The position numbers and the translations under genes were made by a program. A stretch of 64,000 nucleotides of DNA from positions 44,860,383 through 44,924,382 of the forward strand of contig JACSVZ010000001.1 of the NCBI GenBank assembly GCA_014706295.1, written 5' to 3'. The notes beneath the pieces were generated by a model. That model saw nothing but the letters and a program-made list of their open reading frames with translations, made no database searches and had not been told where the DNA came from. Source of the DNA: Lycocorax pyrrhopterus obiensis (taxonomy: Eukaryota > Chordata > Aves > Passeriformes > Paradisaeidae). Within the stretch, counting starts at the first letter, position 1. Each line of letters starts with the position of its first letter. Shown in pieces: positions 1-12,345 of the stretch.

Positions 1-2756
1 AAACTCTACCCTGCCTAAGGAAACAGTCTCACTGTCATCCATCGACTCAGTGGAATTTGGAGAGTGATCTGCTCACATTAAATGATACACCTATATGGTT
101 GAATCCCGTTCCCCATGTACAGCAACATAGATTATGCTAACTATACCATGTAGATTTCCTAAGATTTTGCTAGGGTTGAAGTAGATTTTTAAATGAAAGT
201 GTGGGTTTTTAATTTTTCATTTATACTGCATGACAGTTGGCAATGGAGAAAATATTGTCTAACATTTACAAGCAAATGTGGTAAACTTAAAAGTGAAAAA
301 AAAAAAAAAAAGAAGCAATTTCATTGATGTTGGAAATAATGGATGTTAAAAGCCAGCATATAACAGCATATGAGGAAACCTAAACCAGACACAAAAAAAG
401 AGAAATATTTAAGTAATATATACAAAATTATCTGAGACCTAACAACTGCATATTATAAAGCAGAGTGAAATATCCATATATACATACGACAAGTCTGTCT
501 GGCCAAAGGCTGTAAAATCCACAGCAGAGCTAATAAATGTCTTGTATCTTTACAGATTCAAATTCTTAAATGATGTTTGTCTTCATCCAAAATATTTTCC
601 CCAAACAGAATTAGAAACCTACAACAGCTTACTGAAAATTACCCAATGGTTAGAATACTTTATGTGTCCTTTCCTTCATGGAATTTTGGTGGCTGTTAAG
701 GACAGTTTTGTATTGCAGCACCTTGTAGCTGTGGTAGGTAAATCAACTGACTTCTACTGAATTGTGTATTTCCATGAAGCTGTAAGACTATAATTCAAGA
801 CTGGCACCAGTGAATCTGATTTGACTGAAATCAGTTTAAGAATTAATGAAGATATTTTGCACAGAGAACAGAAAAAAGATTGGACCTTTTATTAGTTTGG
901 TTTCATCAATTTTCTGCTTTTTGCTGTCAAACGCGCATACACCTTTTAAAAATTTTGGGAAGGAAGTCTAAGCAAAAATTGTTTAAAAAAAAAATCACTG
1001 TTGTCTTTTACATGATCAAGGACTTGAAGAGATGAAAAGGCCAAAAAAATATTTCATAATAATTTTGGGTTTGTTTTTTGTTTCAAAATTCTTTCTTGCT
1101 TAGAACTAAAATTAGGCAAGTAAAATTGCCTTTGACCTTACCCTAAAAAATTATTAATAATTACTAATTTCAAAACCATATCCACCATAAATATTCCCCA
1201 AATGTTGTACTCTGAATTGGAGAGCATGTTTTAAAGACATTCAGGAATGTGACCTGTTTAATTTTAAAAAAATAGACAAATTTCTAAACTGGTTTTAATA
1301 CCTTATTTCTTTCAGAATTTCTCTTCTCTAGAACAGGCAGGATATAATCACTGTGAAAGTAGCTATGTCTGCACCCAACTCACATTGATAACAGCACCAG
1401 TGCAATTCTTAAGACATCATGCCAGTGACCAGAAATATGGGGATAAAATTAATTCTGTATAAAAAGAATAAAAAGAGAGATTGTGTTTATAACATTTGAG
1501 GGTTTTTTTCATCAGGTTCTTTCACACTAATTACAATTACGCTTTTTAGCTCAAGAATATTTTTCTATGGAAGTGCTGATGTTGTTATCTCCAAAGAAAA
1601 ATGGACAAGCAGAAATAGAACTACTACAGATAGAGACGAAAATAGCTTTTTTTTATTGCCTTACATGAAATGATCAGTATATTGATGAAGCTGCCTATTA
1701 GCAAATTTTGAAGAACAAAATTTTCTACTGAGATTTGGCACTGTATACGTAGCTGTGTTTAGAAATTAGAAATAGACTCAGTTATATAAATCCAGTCTAA
1801 TTGATTTAGCTTTATTAATTCAACTGTGTTTATTCATTACACCAGAGGAACATCTCAAACTGTACTGACCTTCACGGCTGCTCAACAATCTTGGACTACA
1901 GGGGAGTCTTGCAGGATTGAGTCAAAACAATGAAAGAGAGAATGAAAGAAGAGTGGCTACTCTACCTTCCATTTTCTGTTTGAGTGCGGTATCAGTGAGG
2001 CATTGAGGACAATATCTGGTTGTCATGCAAAAGAGATGTGTTAAATTTAATATCAGGAAATACTTCCTTGCCTACAAGAGTCTACATGCCTCAGGATGTC
2101 CAGCGTGTCTTCCGCCTGACTCCTGGGATATGATGGATTTCCTGTGGGTCCTGTAAAATACCTGCTCCTGCTAGTCCCATACAAATGCCCCAGATATCAT
2201 AAGGGTCAGAAACAGCTGTAGGTGATTCAGTCAATTTATGATGTCAAGAAGGTCTGCTCTTAAGACCACAACGAGATTCAGCTGCCTGAGCAGCAGTGCC
2301 TAGAGTTTTCCTGGGCTATCCCACCTGTTTTCCAACAGTTTCTCCAAAATAACACAGCTGTCATTCTGAACCATATCTGCCAGACTGTCCAGATGTTTGG
2401 ATATCCTAAGACATAGCAGATGGCACTAAATGTCTGCATGTAGGCAAACAAATTGAATCTCTGTTGTATTAAATCAGTGGTTGGGGCCTCAGTGTCATCT
2501 GAGACATCTCCATTACCTTCAAGCAACTGGCAAATCACACATAGGACTTGGAAGAGACCCACATCTTTTTCAGATCAGCATCTGAATATCTGCCAGGAAT
2601 ATCCTAAGGGCTCCTGGAACGCATTAAATACCTGTGTAGGTGACTGAATCAGTCATTGAATGTAGAGAGCTATTCAGCTAAATGAGATACATACATTTTA
2701 TCTTCTGCAAGTTCTTTTGACTTCATTGACTGTGTTGAGTAGAAACTCAGTATAGT
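1..2756. other. Intergenic, no gene seen
   Basis: AT-rich sequence with A-runs near 296-311 and a slightly GC-richer patch at 1.86-2.65 kb. The open frames are short, unrelated to known proteins and lack coding character. Confidence 0.6.
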
Positions 2757-3830
2757 TGTCCATACATAATATATTGGCAAGGGTTAGGTAGGGGCGGCTT
2801 CAAGGATGGTCTGTACAAAGCCAGAGGCTGCCTGAACCCAGCTAATTTCAGCTGGCTGCAGCAAAGCAACACACCTGAGCCCATCAGCCAAGCTGATGGT
2901 GCCTTGAGGAAAATTTATCATCTGAAAAGGCAAAACACTGTACAGGCATTGAGGAGTGAAATTTGGAAAAATGTGTGAGAAGAAACCCTGTAAACACCAA
3001 AGTCAGAAGGAGAAAAGGAGGTGGTCCAGACTCCAGAGCAGAGATTTCTCTTCAGCTGATGGAGACGCCCACAGCAGATATCCACACTGTAGCTCGGGAA
3101 GGAGCAGGTGGACATTTTCGGAAGGAGCTGCTACCTTTTGAGAGCCCGTGCTAGAGCAGATGGTCCTGACAGGGACAGCAGCCTGTGGAGATGAGCAAAT
3201 ATTCCACTGCAGCCAGTGGAGACTACCACATCAGAGTAGACATCTGGACTGTGGCCCATGGAGAACACATGGTGAAACAAATTTATTCTGAAGGAATGTA
3301 TGACATGTAGGGGACCCACAATGGATTCAGAAAAATGTGGGGAGGAGGAAGGAGCCGCAGAGTGGAACATTTAAGTGCTGATCGTAACCGCCTGTTTCCC
3401 ACCCTCCCAGTCCCACTTGTGGCAAGGATGTAAGGAGTAAAGGACTGAAGTTGAGTCTGGGAAAAAATGAATGACTTGTGGGGGAAGGTGTTTTAGTTTG
3501 CGTCTTTGTTTCTCAACTTTCAAATGTATTTTAATTGGCAATACATTAAATTAATTTTCCCCAATTTCAGTCTGTTTTGCCCATGACAATAATTTGTAAG
3601 TGATCTCCCTGTCTTTGTCTCAAACAATGAGTTTTTCCCTCTTATTTTCTCCTCTTCTCCTGCTGAGAATAGGGAATGAGAGAGAGCAGATGAATGGGTG
3701 TGGTGGCTTAATCCCAACCAGCAGATAAATACCATTCAACTGCTCACTCACGCCCCTACAATCTCCTCCCACTCCTCTGCCTCCCCAGGTAGGGAGGAGA
3801 ATTGATGAACCTCATGGGTTCAGATAAGAC

Positions 3831-3896
3831 CATCATCATCATCATCATCACTAGCATCATCATCATCATCATCATCATCACTATCATATATTAAGT
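3831..3896 (+). repeat. (ATC)n microsatellite
   Basis: About 19 ATC units interrupted once by CTAGC, inside the inner LTR. It is the left arm of a pair whose right arm is a GAT array. Confidence 0.9.
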
Positions 3897-4131
3897 TATG
3901 ATAATAGAATTTGCTATTAATAACTGCAATAAATAACAAATAATAAATATAATAATTACAAGTATATGTATCTATATACCAATATTAATGATTATTAAAC
4001 AATAAGCAATACATTACGCATTATGATTCCATATCTTTATATATTATGTATTAAATATCCATCCTATTAATATTATTATGCAGTATTATACGTATAGTGT
4101 TTATTACAATGAATAATAAAAAGACTATGAG

Positions 4132-4157
4132 GATGATGATGATGATGATGATGATGA
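4132..4157 (+). repeat. (GAT)n microsatellite, inverted relative to the (ATC)n array
   Basis: About eight GAT units. GAT is the reverse complement of ATC, so with 3831-3896 it forms inverted arms around about 240 bp of AT-rich sequence. Confidence 0.9.
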
Positions 4158-4591
4158 AAGGAGAGAAAGTAACAAAACCCTAGAGAAACAAGTGATGCAC
4201 AGTCCAATTCTCACCACCTTCTGAATGATGCCCAGCCTGTCCCTGAGCAGTGATCAACTCCTCCTGGCCAACTCCCTCCAGTTTGTATACTGGGCATGAT
4301 GTTCTATAGTATGGCATACCCCTTTGGCCAGTTGGGGTCAGCTGTCCTGGCTGTGCTCCCTCACAGGCATTTGTGCACCTCAATACTGGCAAAGCATGAG
4401 ACACTGAAAAGTCATTGACTGAGGGTAAGCACTGCTTAGCAACAGCCAAAACATCAGAGTATAATCAACATTGTTCTCATACTAAATCCAGAAAGCATGG
4501 CACTGTACCAGCTACTAAGAAGAGAATTAACTCTGTCCCAGATGAAACCAGGAAAGCAGAGGTCTGACAGCCAGCCAAGATCAACCTACCA

Positions 4592-7435
4592 ATCTTGAAA
4601 AGTTTTTATCCAACTATCTTGTGTATTAGAGTACCTCAGTTTCCAAGAGAACGGATATTACACCTTGAAGATGTCAAATAATATCTTTAGAAGCTACATA
4701 CCTGTTTTGCTACACGTCACGAAGTGTTTAGAACCTCCAAATAAGTCTTGCTGTATAAAATGCTGCTAAAGAATTTCAGTTAGATCAAAAGACAAAATGC
4801 AAATGTGGATACCATGATTACATGATCAGAAGAAATTCATTTTAAACTGTGCAAGAAAACAAAAAGGAAAAGTTCTTGTTCTCATTCCACTTACTTAGAA
4901 GAGAAAGTACTGGCAATAGTAAACCTCTTTTTTTCCTGGGACATAGTGCAGGGATAACCATGCTGTAATATGCTGAAGCCCTGGTCTGCCACGAAAAGGA
5001 AGTGTTCTTTTAGGACATTGTCTCTGCTGCTGACTTGCAGAGCAGGTTAAAAAAGCAAAATGTCGGTCTGCTTATAAAGTCTCAGGAGGACTGTGATTAA
5101 CTTCCCTCTTACAGTTAAATTTTGACATATCATTACATAAAACTGGAATACTAATTGGCAGTTTTCTCAGTTTGTCTCCCACCTCTCGCCAGTACCAGCT
5201 GTATAAAAATCCCAGATTAGACAATTACTGAGTAATTTACTCATAGGGACATTTTCTTTGTAACCCCACAAACTAGAAAGTGATTTATGCTTTTTATATA
5301 TATCTATCAATTTCAGTTACACATGTGAAAAGCAGCTCTGATTTCTATTGCATAAGCTTATTTTTTTTCAAGTTACTTGGAGATGTGAATAGATGAAAAG
5401 TATAATTTTTGTCTCACATTGTCTGAAAAACATCTATATGCATTTGTGAAGAGTGGATAGGCATGCTGGAAAATAAATAATCCAGTTGGACTTTGTCTGA
5501 CTAGGATGTTGAATTATTGTTCTTTACCAGATTAACATCAGCCTACAGTGAGCTTCCTGTAGCAAAATTATCAGATATGTAATTTTTCTATTAAAAAGAG
5601 AAATACTAAGCAGTGAAATGGTATACAGCATTGATTAAGTCATTATTTGAGTACTGTATGTCCATATTTTAAGAAAGACGTAAAAATTAAGCAGGGTTGA
5701 GAGGGCCTAAAAATAGGAGCATTACCTATTTATCAAAATTAAGATTGAAAAAATACATAAAGTGCACTATATATAGAACAGATAGAGGACCTATTTATAG
5801 TAGATAGTATAGACCTTTGTACTAGGAGGTTCCTGTCGAAGGTGGAAGGATTTTTTTTAATTAGCAGGTAAAGCACTATAAAATCGAATGGCCTCCAGCT
5901 GAAATAAGCAGAGCTTTTACTAGAAATAAAATGTAAACCTTTAATAGTGAAAGCAATTATTGCATGAGAATTTTCCCACAATTTACAGCCTTTAAAATAA
6001 TAATGGATATCCTTCTGATGTGCTTTAGTTTAACAACAAATTACTAGCTGGATTTAGGAAGGTATCAAATTAGTATAACTTCTTGCTTGAAAATCCTCCA
6101 ATTTCCCCCCACTGAAATCACTGCCCGTGAGTTCAGACTCACCTGTCTTGTCTCCAGTACAAGTATTCTGTTTACATTTTACAATGAAATTAAAAAGCAT
6201 TTGTGCAAGAACAATCCTATGGAAAGATTCAAAAACATTTTTTTCAGGATCCAACAATTCTCAGAAATTACTAGTTGTTCAGCCTATTTGTTCTTTATTA
6301 TCTGGTTTTCCTCTAATAAGATTCCAAACAGCTGTATGTTATCTGAGAATTCTTTCTGGTTTATTCCACTGATTTGTTCTGAAAAAAATTGTCACTTTAT
6401 ACTTCAGAAGTTAGATGAAACTTCTTTCTCAACACACTGTTTGCTGGCTTAACTATGCTGACTTTGAAGGTCCTTTGGATGTGAAGCAGTGAAGTAGAGA
6501 TTGATGTGGCACACTAGAGCATAGATCTGTAGCTGAGAAGCTGCTTCAGGTCCAGACCTGCTTCAGGTTGTAGAAACAGGAAAAGCAGCTACTGTAGGAG
6601 TAATTGAGAGTCTTATGCTCAGTAGTGACAGTAGAAGCCTTAAGCCTTGGATTCCTAAACTGGCAACAGTAGTTCCACATATAATACTATAATTCCTGTA
6701 AATTAATCTTGCTGTGAGAGATAATTGCAGCATAGGCACTCAAAAAAAAAAAAAAAAGCAGCTGCATTTATTGAAACTTTTTAGGGCACATTTTTAGATC
6801 AATGACCATTCTGCTTATTCCATTACTTTTCTAAAATAATACAATTAAACTGTGTCTGAAGTGGTAGGCCAAGAACAAGTTCCAGGCTCCCTCATGATGG
6901 GATGTATCTCAAATACATGCTTGAGCAAGAACAATGCACACTAGCTTCTAGTTTTGCTAACACACAACATGGTACTCACCAAAGGAAATCCTGACAGCAT
7001 AAAAAGGACTGCTGTAATGTAAACCATGGGCACATTGCAAAAAATATTTTTCCATTTGGATACAGCTTTTAACAGCAATATCATGCAAACTCTTGACAGT
7101 GCTGATGTAGTATCAACAGAATTTTTAATACTGAATTTACTAGAACCTAATTTGAATTCAGAAGCTATGACTAAATCTCAGTGGAAAAAAGGCTTCAAAG
7201 TCAAGAAGACCTGTTGGCATCCATACTGCATAAGATTTATGTTGGAATGGTTAAGCTGGAGAGGCCTAATTAAGCCTAGTGGGCAGTCAAGTTCCAGAGC
7301 TTCTTGTTATACTTTCATGCAGTAATATGGATGTAGCAATAGTACCTGTTGATCATTTTGAGCTATCCTGAAAATTCAAAATACAGATAAGATGGAACTA
7401 TGTTCAAAGAGAGACTTTCTATCAGGAAAGAAAGA
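4592..7435. other. Intergenic, no gene seen
   Basis: AT-rich unique-looking DNA with an A-run at 6742-6757. The longest frame (121 codons near 6.1-6.45 kb) has low-complexity composition and no recognisable domain. Confidence 0.6.
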
Positions 7436-7590
7436 TGGCAGCGTGGTATAGCTGTGCAGTAAAAACTGAATCAGTGTTACTTCTGCTACTGAGTGTATAT
7501 CCTGAGGCAAAGTAATTAGCTTCTCTAGGTATTAGTGTACCATTCATAATGAGGGTTAGAAGTTACTTTACAGAGACTTCTAGGAATGGT
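7436..7590 (+). mobile_element. MIR-like CORE-SINE remnant
   Basis: The stretch 'ggcagcgtggtatagctgtgcagt ... ctgctactgagtgtatatcctgaggcaaagtaattagcttctctaggtattagtgtacc ... aatgagggtta' follows the order of MIR landmarks (the 'ggcagtgtggta' head, the 'ggcaagtcacttaacctctctg' core, 'cctcagtttcc', 'aaatgggga') with heavy decay. It is an ancient, inactive SINE; similarity was judged by eye. Confidence 0.5.
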
Positions 7591-8149
7591 TTTTTTTTAG
7601 ATTAACACAAGGACTACGCTGCATGAATGAGAAGTCTTGATAGCTGCTACTACAACGTAAGTCATACCTTTACAATATTCTGTTAGAATGAGTAAATATA
7701 TTCTTTGTCTTTTTTACAGCTTAACAGCATCAGAAACTCTGTCTTAAATAAATTTTACCCCAAAAATAAGATAAACAGAAACATGAGCCCAATGCAAGAT
7801 CATTCATGAAGGAGTAGGCTTTTAGGATGGCTTTAACGTGTCTTCTGTGAATATCTGCATTCAGCCATAAAATGTCCAGGTTAACTGTGTATTTCAGTTA
7901 CATTAAACTGCAGAGTAGTTGTACTCCTAATCAGAGCAGATTTTTTTTTTTGAGACTGCTGCTTGCTATATTGAACCAAATTTTCTTATTTGGAAAGAAT
8001 ATCCAAAAATTTTGAAAGTTTGTAATAAATTAACAGGAAAAATCAAATAAACTTTTTTTTTAATCTTTAATAGAATTAATCCTACTTTCACTAAAACATA
8101 TAGAAGAAAAGGATGGGATCCAATGTATTGAACTGAGGCACTGAACTTA

Positions 8150-8790
8150 TTTTTAAGTTTTTCTCCTGGTTGCAGAGAGGGGGACGAAGTTTAGTGCTGT
8201 GTGGGTGTAACCGGGTTGTCATTCTATATTGCTCAAGCCATCGCTGGGGGTGTGGTTTTGTGCTCTTAGTAAATTGCTGTCTCAACCCATAGTCCCTGCT
8301 TTTGGCCCCTCCTTTACTTAAGGGGTGGAGGAAGAGGTGTGGCTTATTTGGAGTTTACTGTCCTGCTGGTGTTACAACCAGTACAATTTTAGGTTCTGTT
8401 TTTCCCCAGCTGAAGAAGTTTCAGATATGATCAAAGGGTAGAGGGCAGCTGTCTTTGAAAATTTTCTAGGGATGATTCATTTTAGCAAAGTCTAAGCAAA
8501 TAGCTGTAGTCCTACTCGTTTGGTTTTTAGGATTTTTTTAAGGCATCTCTTTCCAATGAAATAGGCAGTGCTACGTTGGGCTACCAATGAAAACAACAGT
8601 GGCTTGCTGCTATCCTGTCACTTACTCAGCAACCTATGACATCAGAAAAAGCTGAAGAAGACTGTTTCCAGCTCCTGCCCTAATAACTGCTCAGCTGACA
8701 TCACAAACACCTGCAAATGCCAGGCATTCATTCATATTTAATCAGCTACTTTGTCACCAGTGACATCACAAGCAGCTATTGAAGACACAA
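8150..8790. mobile_element. Probable avian ERV/LTR-derived repeat, family uncertain
   Basis: The segment around 8280-8400 (caacccatagtccctgcttttggcccctcc, ggggtggaggaagaggtgtggctta, ctgctggtgttacaaccagtacaattttagg) resembles a repeat I have seen often in bird genomes. It continues through AAGGTAGAGGGCAGC-like sequence to about 8640 and perhaps to 8790. There are no clear termini and no coding capacity. Orientation and class are undetermined. Confidence 0.4.
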
Positions 8791-10734
8791 AATTAAGTAC
8801 AGTAGATCTAAAAAAAAAAAAAGTTGATATTAAAAATTGAATAAAAATAGAGAAGTTCTTAGAAAAGTAGGAAAAATCCATGAAAACACAGGAATTTTGA
8901 ATTCAACCTGATATCTGCCAAGAAAATGAAATTTTGTGATTTTACTAGCAGCTAAAATCTAGAGTGAGAGTGGAGTGAATATGTTTAGAAAAAATAAACA
9001 TGTCTTTCAGGAAAATAAGAAGTTGAGAACAAAAAATATCAGAATATTAACTGCACTAGAGAAAACTTGCAAAAATGCATTAAGAAAATTTCCTTTCAAT
9101 GTATTTTGTTATGGGAATCAGAAAGGAGTATCTCCAAAGCACATTCACTCTGGATAGTAGTTAAAAAGTAGCAGAAGCCCTGGAATGAAGTCCAGATAAA
9201 CATAAAACAATGCTTCTCATTACCAATTACAGGAATCATTTTGGCAAGATGACTTGTCGAGTATATTTCTGCAATTTATAAGAATCTAGAGACTTGCCAG
9301 AGCAGAAAAGCAGACTCTACATTTCTTCACTTCTTTTAACTATTCTTTTGTGGAAAGAGTTGTTTCCACCCTGTTGCATTTTGTACAGCATTAATTCTGG
9401 TTCACACTGTTATCGATATATGCCACTTATGCTGCTTTACTCTAAATAAACAGTATTTTGCTGAGGAGTAAAAAAGATTTAGAGAACTAAAACTGTTACA
9501 GTAAGTACAAGTAAACAAGAATGTAATTTATTTTACACAGAAGAAAGATAAATTGGGAAAACTTCTCACACAATGGAACAAGTAGGTAGGAAAACTCAAG
9601 TAGCTGGGACATCAGGCTACCTGTGCCCAGGACTAAAGGTTTGTCTTCTGCTTTGTCAAAAGGAAAGGTTTCCTCAGCTTCTTCTCCTGAATTTCAGTGA
9701 GAATTTTGTGAGCCAGTCAGGATGTGAATACATGAAAATTATACAATTTTTCTCTGGTCTGGTACCTATACATCACTGAGCTAAAAGCAATTTGCTATGT
9801 TATGCATCAGCTCATATTATGTTAAGTTAGTACTCAAGTGCTACATGAAAAAAGATTTGTCAGTCTCTTTCCCTGAGTGACCACCATTCTGTGCTAGTCA
9901 GTCATCACTTTTTTGAGGACAGTCTTTGTTCACTGAAGGGTGTCTGATATCATTTAAATCAGTGACAGAGACTGTTTTCAGACATTTTTCTTCTTAAATT
10001 TGTGTTAACATTTCTATTTCCTAAAACAAAAATCCAGCGCAATTTATTATAGTCAGCAATCTCGAGTAGCTACAGGAAGAAGCCCTGTCTTCATCCCCTC
10101 TGTATTAAATTTTTATATGGCTAAAGGTCTTTTGAATGTCAGCTTCTAAATATGGCACTGCTGTTTTAAATCAGCGCATGTCTTTTGCTAATTAAATGTA
10201 TTCCCAATGTTGTGGTGGAAACACAGCTTCCAAATCCTGCTAGGCCCATTTTTTATCTTTTTCAGATCACTGATGTTTATAGGTGTGATCATGCAAAGTT
10301 AAACCCTGCATTACTAGTTCTTTGCATATAAAATGAAATGCATTATAAACCAAAACTTAATAAAGATCGTCTCTGCTTCTTTTAAGAATGTTATAATACT
10401 TTTAAATAATGCTTTAGTCCAGTGTTCTCTATTTACCTAAATATGTTTAAGTTGCATATATGTAGCTTACTCACATAGCTCCTATTATTAAAACAGGCTC
10501 AGACTTGGTAAAACTCACTTTAATCTGACTCCTTTGCAATCTGATTTTAGTATTGTTTTGTTAACTCTGCTTAGTCAATCTAGCAGAATTTTTTTTTCTC
10601 TTTTTTTTAGAATTTCACAATTCTGTTTTCCCAGCAGAACACAAAGGTTCTTTCCCATGTCCTGTACGGAATTAAAGAATTGCAATTTTATCTTCCAGAT
10701 GTCATTCAGAATCATATAAATCTATCAGGGTCGT
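8791..10734. other. Intergenic, no gene seen
   Basis: AT-rich; I recognise no repeat or gene. A short A-run lies at 8811-8822. Confidence 0.55.
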
Positions 10735-11605
10735 TTTGTGGAAGCCGTCTTACAACACGTGGATGAGAATAAGGTGATTTGGAATAGCCAGCATGGTTTA
10801 CTACCATGCACAACATGCCTGATTGCCTTCTGTGATGTAGTGGCCAGATCTTTGCATGAGGGAAGACCAGCAGAATTTTTCTACTTTAAATTTTTGAAGG
10901 CTTTTGTCATGGGCTCCCACAGCATCCTTGCATCCAGTTCATGTCATCCAGATGGATGGACTACCACATGAGTAAAAAACTGCCTGTGTCATCTAGTTCA
11001 AAGGATAGAGGTTACTGGGGGCTGGTTACAAATGGAGTTCCTTGGTAACCTATATTGGCACATATCCTCTTAAATTCCTGTTTAGAAAGAGGTTGGAGGA
11101 GAAGACAGGAACCACCACCATCAGATTTGTGACTGATGACAGCCTGGAAGTGCAGCTGATACAGGACTGCCATCCAGAGGGAAACAGACAAAGAAAAGAG
11201 CCCTGGGAACATTGTGAAAATCAACAAGAATAAAGGCAAATGGACAAAAGATCTGCAATTTTTAGTCTGGGAACTTGATATCTGGGACTCAGCTCTGCAT
11301 TAATGTACTTGACGGCTCCTGGGGACAACAGGCTCAAAGAAGGTCAGCAGTGTGTCCTGGAAGCAATGAAAGCTAGCAGCATCTGGTGTTGTATTAACAG
11401 GAGCACAGCCAGTTGATCAGTGATCATCCCCTTCTACTCAGCACTCATTAGACTACATCCGTATCCAGTTCTAGGGTTTACAGTACATGAAAGAGACTGA
11501 AAAACTGAGCAGCTCCAGAGGAGGCCACTAGGATGGTCAGGGCTGGAGCACTTTGTGAGGAGAGTTTGAGATGGGTTTGTTCTGCCCGGGGAAGAGATGG
11601 CTGTG
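10735..11605 (+). pseudogene. Decayed CR1 LINE ORF2 (reverse transcriptase) fragment
   Basis: Broken pieces of the CR1 reverse-transcriptase reading frame follow one another in order. There is an N-terminal stretch with NSQHG and EGRPAEFFYFKFLKAF (10738-10971), then a segment near 11030-11200 with sequence like 'caaatggagttcct' and 'gtgactgatgacag'. Last comes the C-terminal part near 11340-11600 (attaacaggagcacagccag, ctactcagcactcattagac, ccagaggaggccactaggatggtcagg). Stops, frameshifts and deletions break it. It is 5' truncated, as is usual for CR1, and no 3' tail is recognised. Confidence 0.8.
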
Positions 11606-11979
11606 GGGGCAGCCAAAATCCACATTGCACATATTGATATATTATGCACTAATGGACCTTCATCTTGATGAGCCAGAAAGGGGAATAGGATAAGGCTGTT
11701 GGAGCTGTTTCTGTCTCGGCCTGTGGGCAGTGAAGACAGTAAAGACATTTCACTCTGCATGTCAGCTGTACTATGCTGATAAGATGATGGGAGTCCAGTC
11801 AAGGAAACGTTTTTTGCCCATTCTTGGAGTTAAACATTAGAGACATTTCAGAAAAGCCACTTCTGTAAAACAACTTTCAGAGTAAGTTCACCTGACATGG
11901 ATTAAAGATGCATTGGGTCAAACTGTCCTTGTACTACCCTTTTCTTAACAACTTTTTATAGTATCTGTGAGTTTGCAAG
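11606..11979. other. Spacer between two CR1 fragments
   Basis: It may hold unrecognised CR1 3' sequence of either copy; no tail microsatellite and no gene are visible. Confidence 0.5.
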
Positions 11980-12345
11980 CACCAATGCCAGACAAATGCC
12001 AGACAAATGCTACCAAGGCCTCTCCATCACTCCAGTCTGCAGCTGGACAGTGAGACTCCAGGTGGGGTCCCACCAGAGCTGAGTTGAGGGGCAGAATCCC
12101 CTCCCTCGCCCTGCTGGCCATGCTGCTTTTGATGCAGCCCAGGACATGATTGGTTTGCCAGGTCATGTCCAGCCTCTCATCCACCAGCACCCCCAAGTTC
12201 TTCTCGGCAGGGCTGTTCTTGACTGGTTCATTCCCCAGCCTGTGTTGAACTTGGGGTTTGCCCTGACCCAGGTGCAGCACCTTGCACTTGGTCTTGTTAA
12301 ACCTTGTAACGTTCCCATGTGCCCACTTCTTGAGCTTGTCCATCA
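11980..12345 (-). pseudogene. CR1 LINE ORF2 C-terminal fragment, nearly open
   Basis: The minus-strand frame from 12343 reads MDKLKKWAHGNVTRFNKTKC, then AEKNLGVLVDERLDM, GCIKSSMASRAREGILPLNS and ALVGPHLE. This is the conserved C-terminal part of CR1 reverse transcriptase. It stays open for about 100 codons, so it is younger than the plus-strand fragment next to it. It is truncated 5' at about 12345, and the frame loses similarity below about 12000. It is inactive. Confidence 0.85.

Larger units (their letters stand above)
3699..4558 (+). mobile_element. Inner solo LTR (avian ERV) nested in the outer LTR
   Basis: It begins TGTGGTGGCTTAATCCCAACC and ends ...GAAACCAGGAAAGCA (TG...CA ends). It contains the landmarks AACAAGTGATGCACAGTCC, a GTTTGTATACTGGGCATGAT TATA-like segment, GGCCAGTTGGGGTCAGCTGT and ACCAGCTACTAAGAAGAGAA, a pattern I recognise from abundant bird LTRs. 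The middle is occupied by trinucleotide arrays and about 240 bp of AT-rich sequence, where related copies carry an AAT-type simple repeat. It interrupts the end of the outer LTR, so it is the younger insertion. Confidence 0.65.
2757..4591 (+). mobile_element. Outer solo LTR of an avian ERVL-like element, split by a later LTR
   Basis: Positions 2757-3698 show the layout of a common avian ERV LTR: a start TGTCC..., a GGGGCGGCTTCAAGGATGG segment, repeats of the 'cagcctgtggagacc ... agagcaggt' kind, then TTGGCAATACATTAAATTAA, TTTTGCCCATGACAATAA and GTGATCTCCCTGTC. The last about 30 bases of the family (ccagccaagatcaacctacca) appear only after the inner LTR, at 4559-4591. A second copy at 16.6-17.27 kb shares the same landmarks. 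No internal retroviral genes are present. Family assignment comes from recalled motifs, not alignment; no target-site duplication is recognisable. Confidence 0.65.

Noticed and set aside
6087..6452. 121-codon frame
   Set aside because: Its composition is that of AT-rich intergenic DNA and no domain or homologue is recognised.
11434..11802. 122-codon minus-strand frame
   Set aside because: It is antisense to the plus-strand CR1 fragment and its flank.
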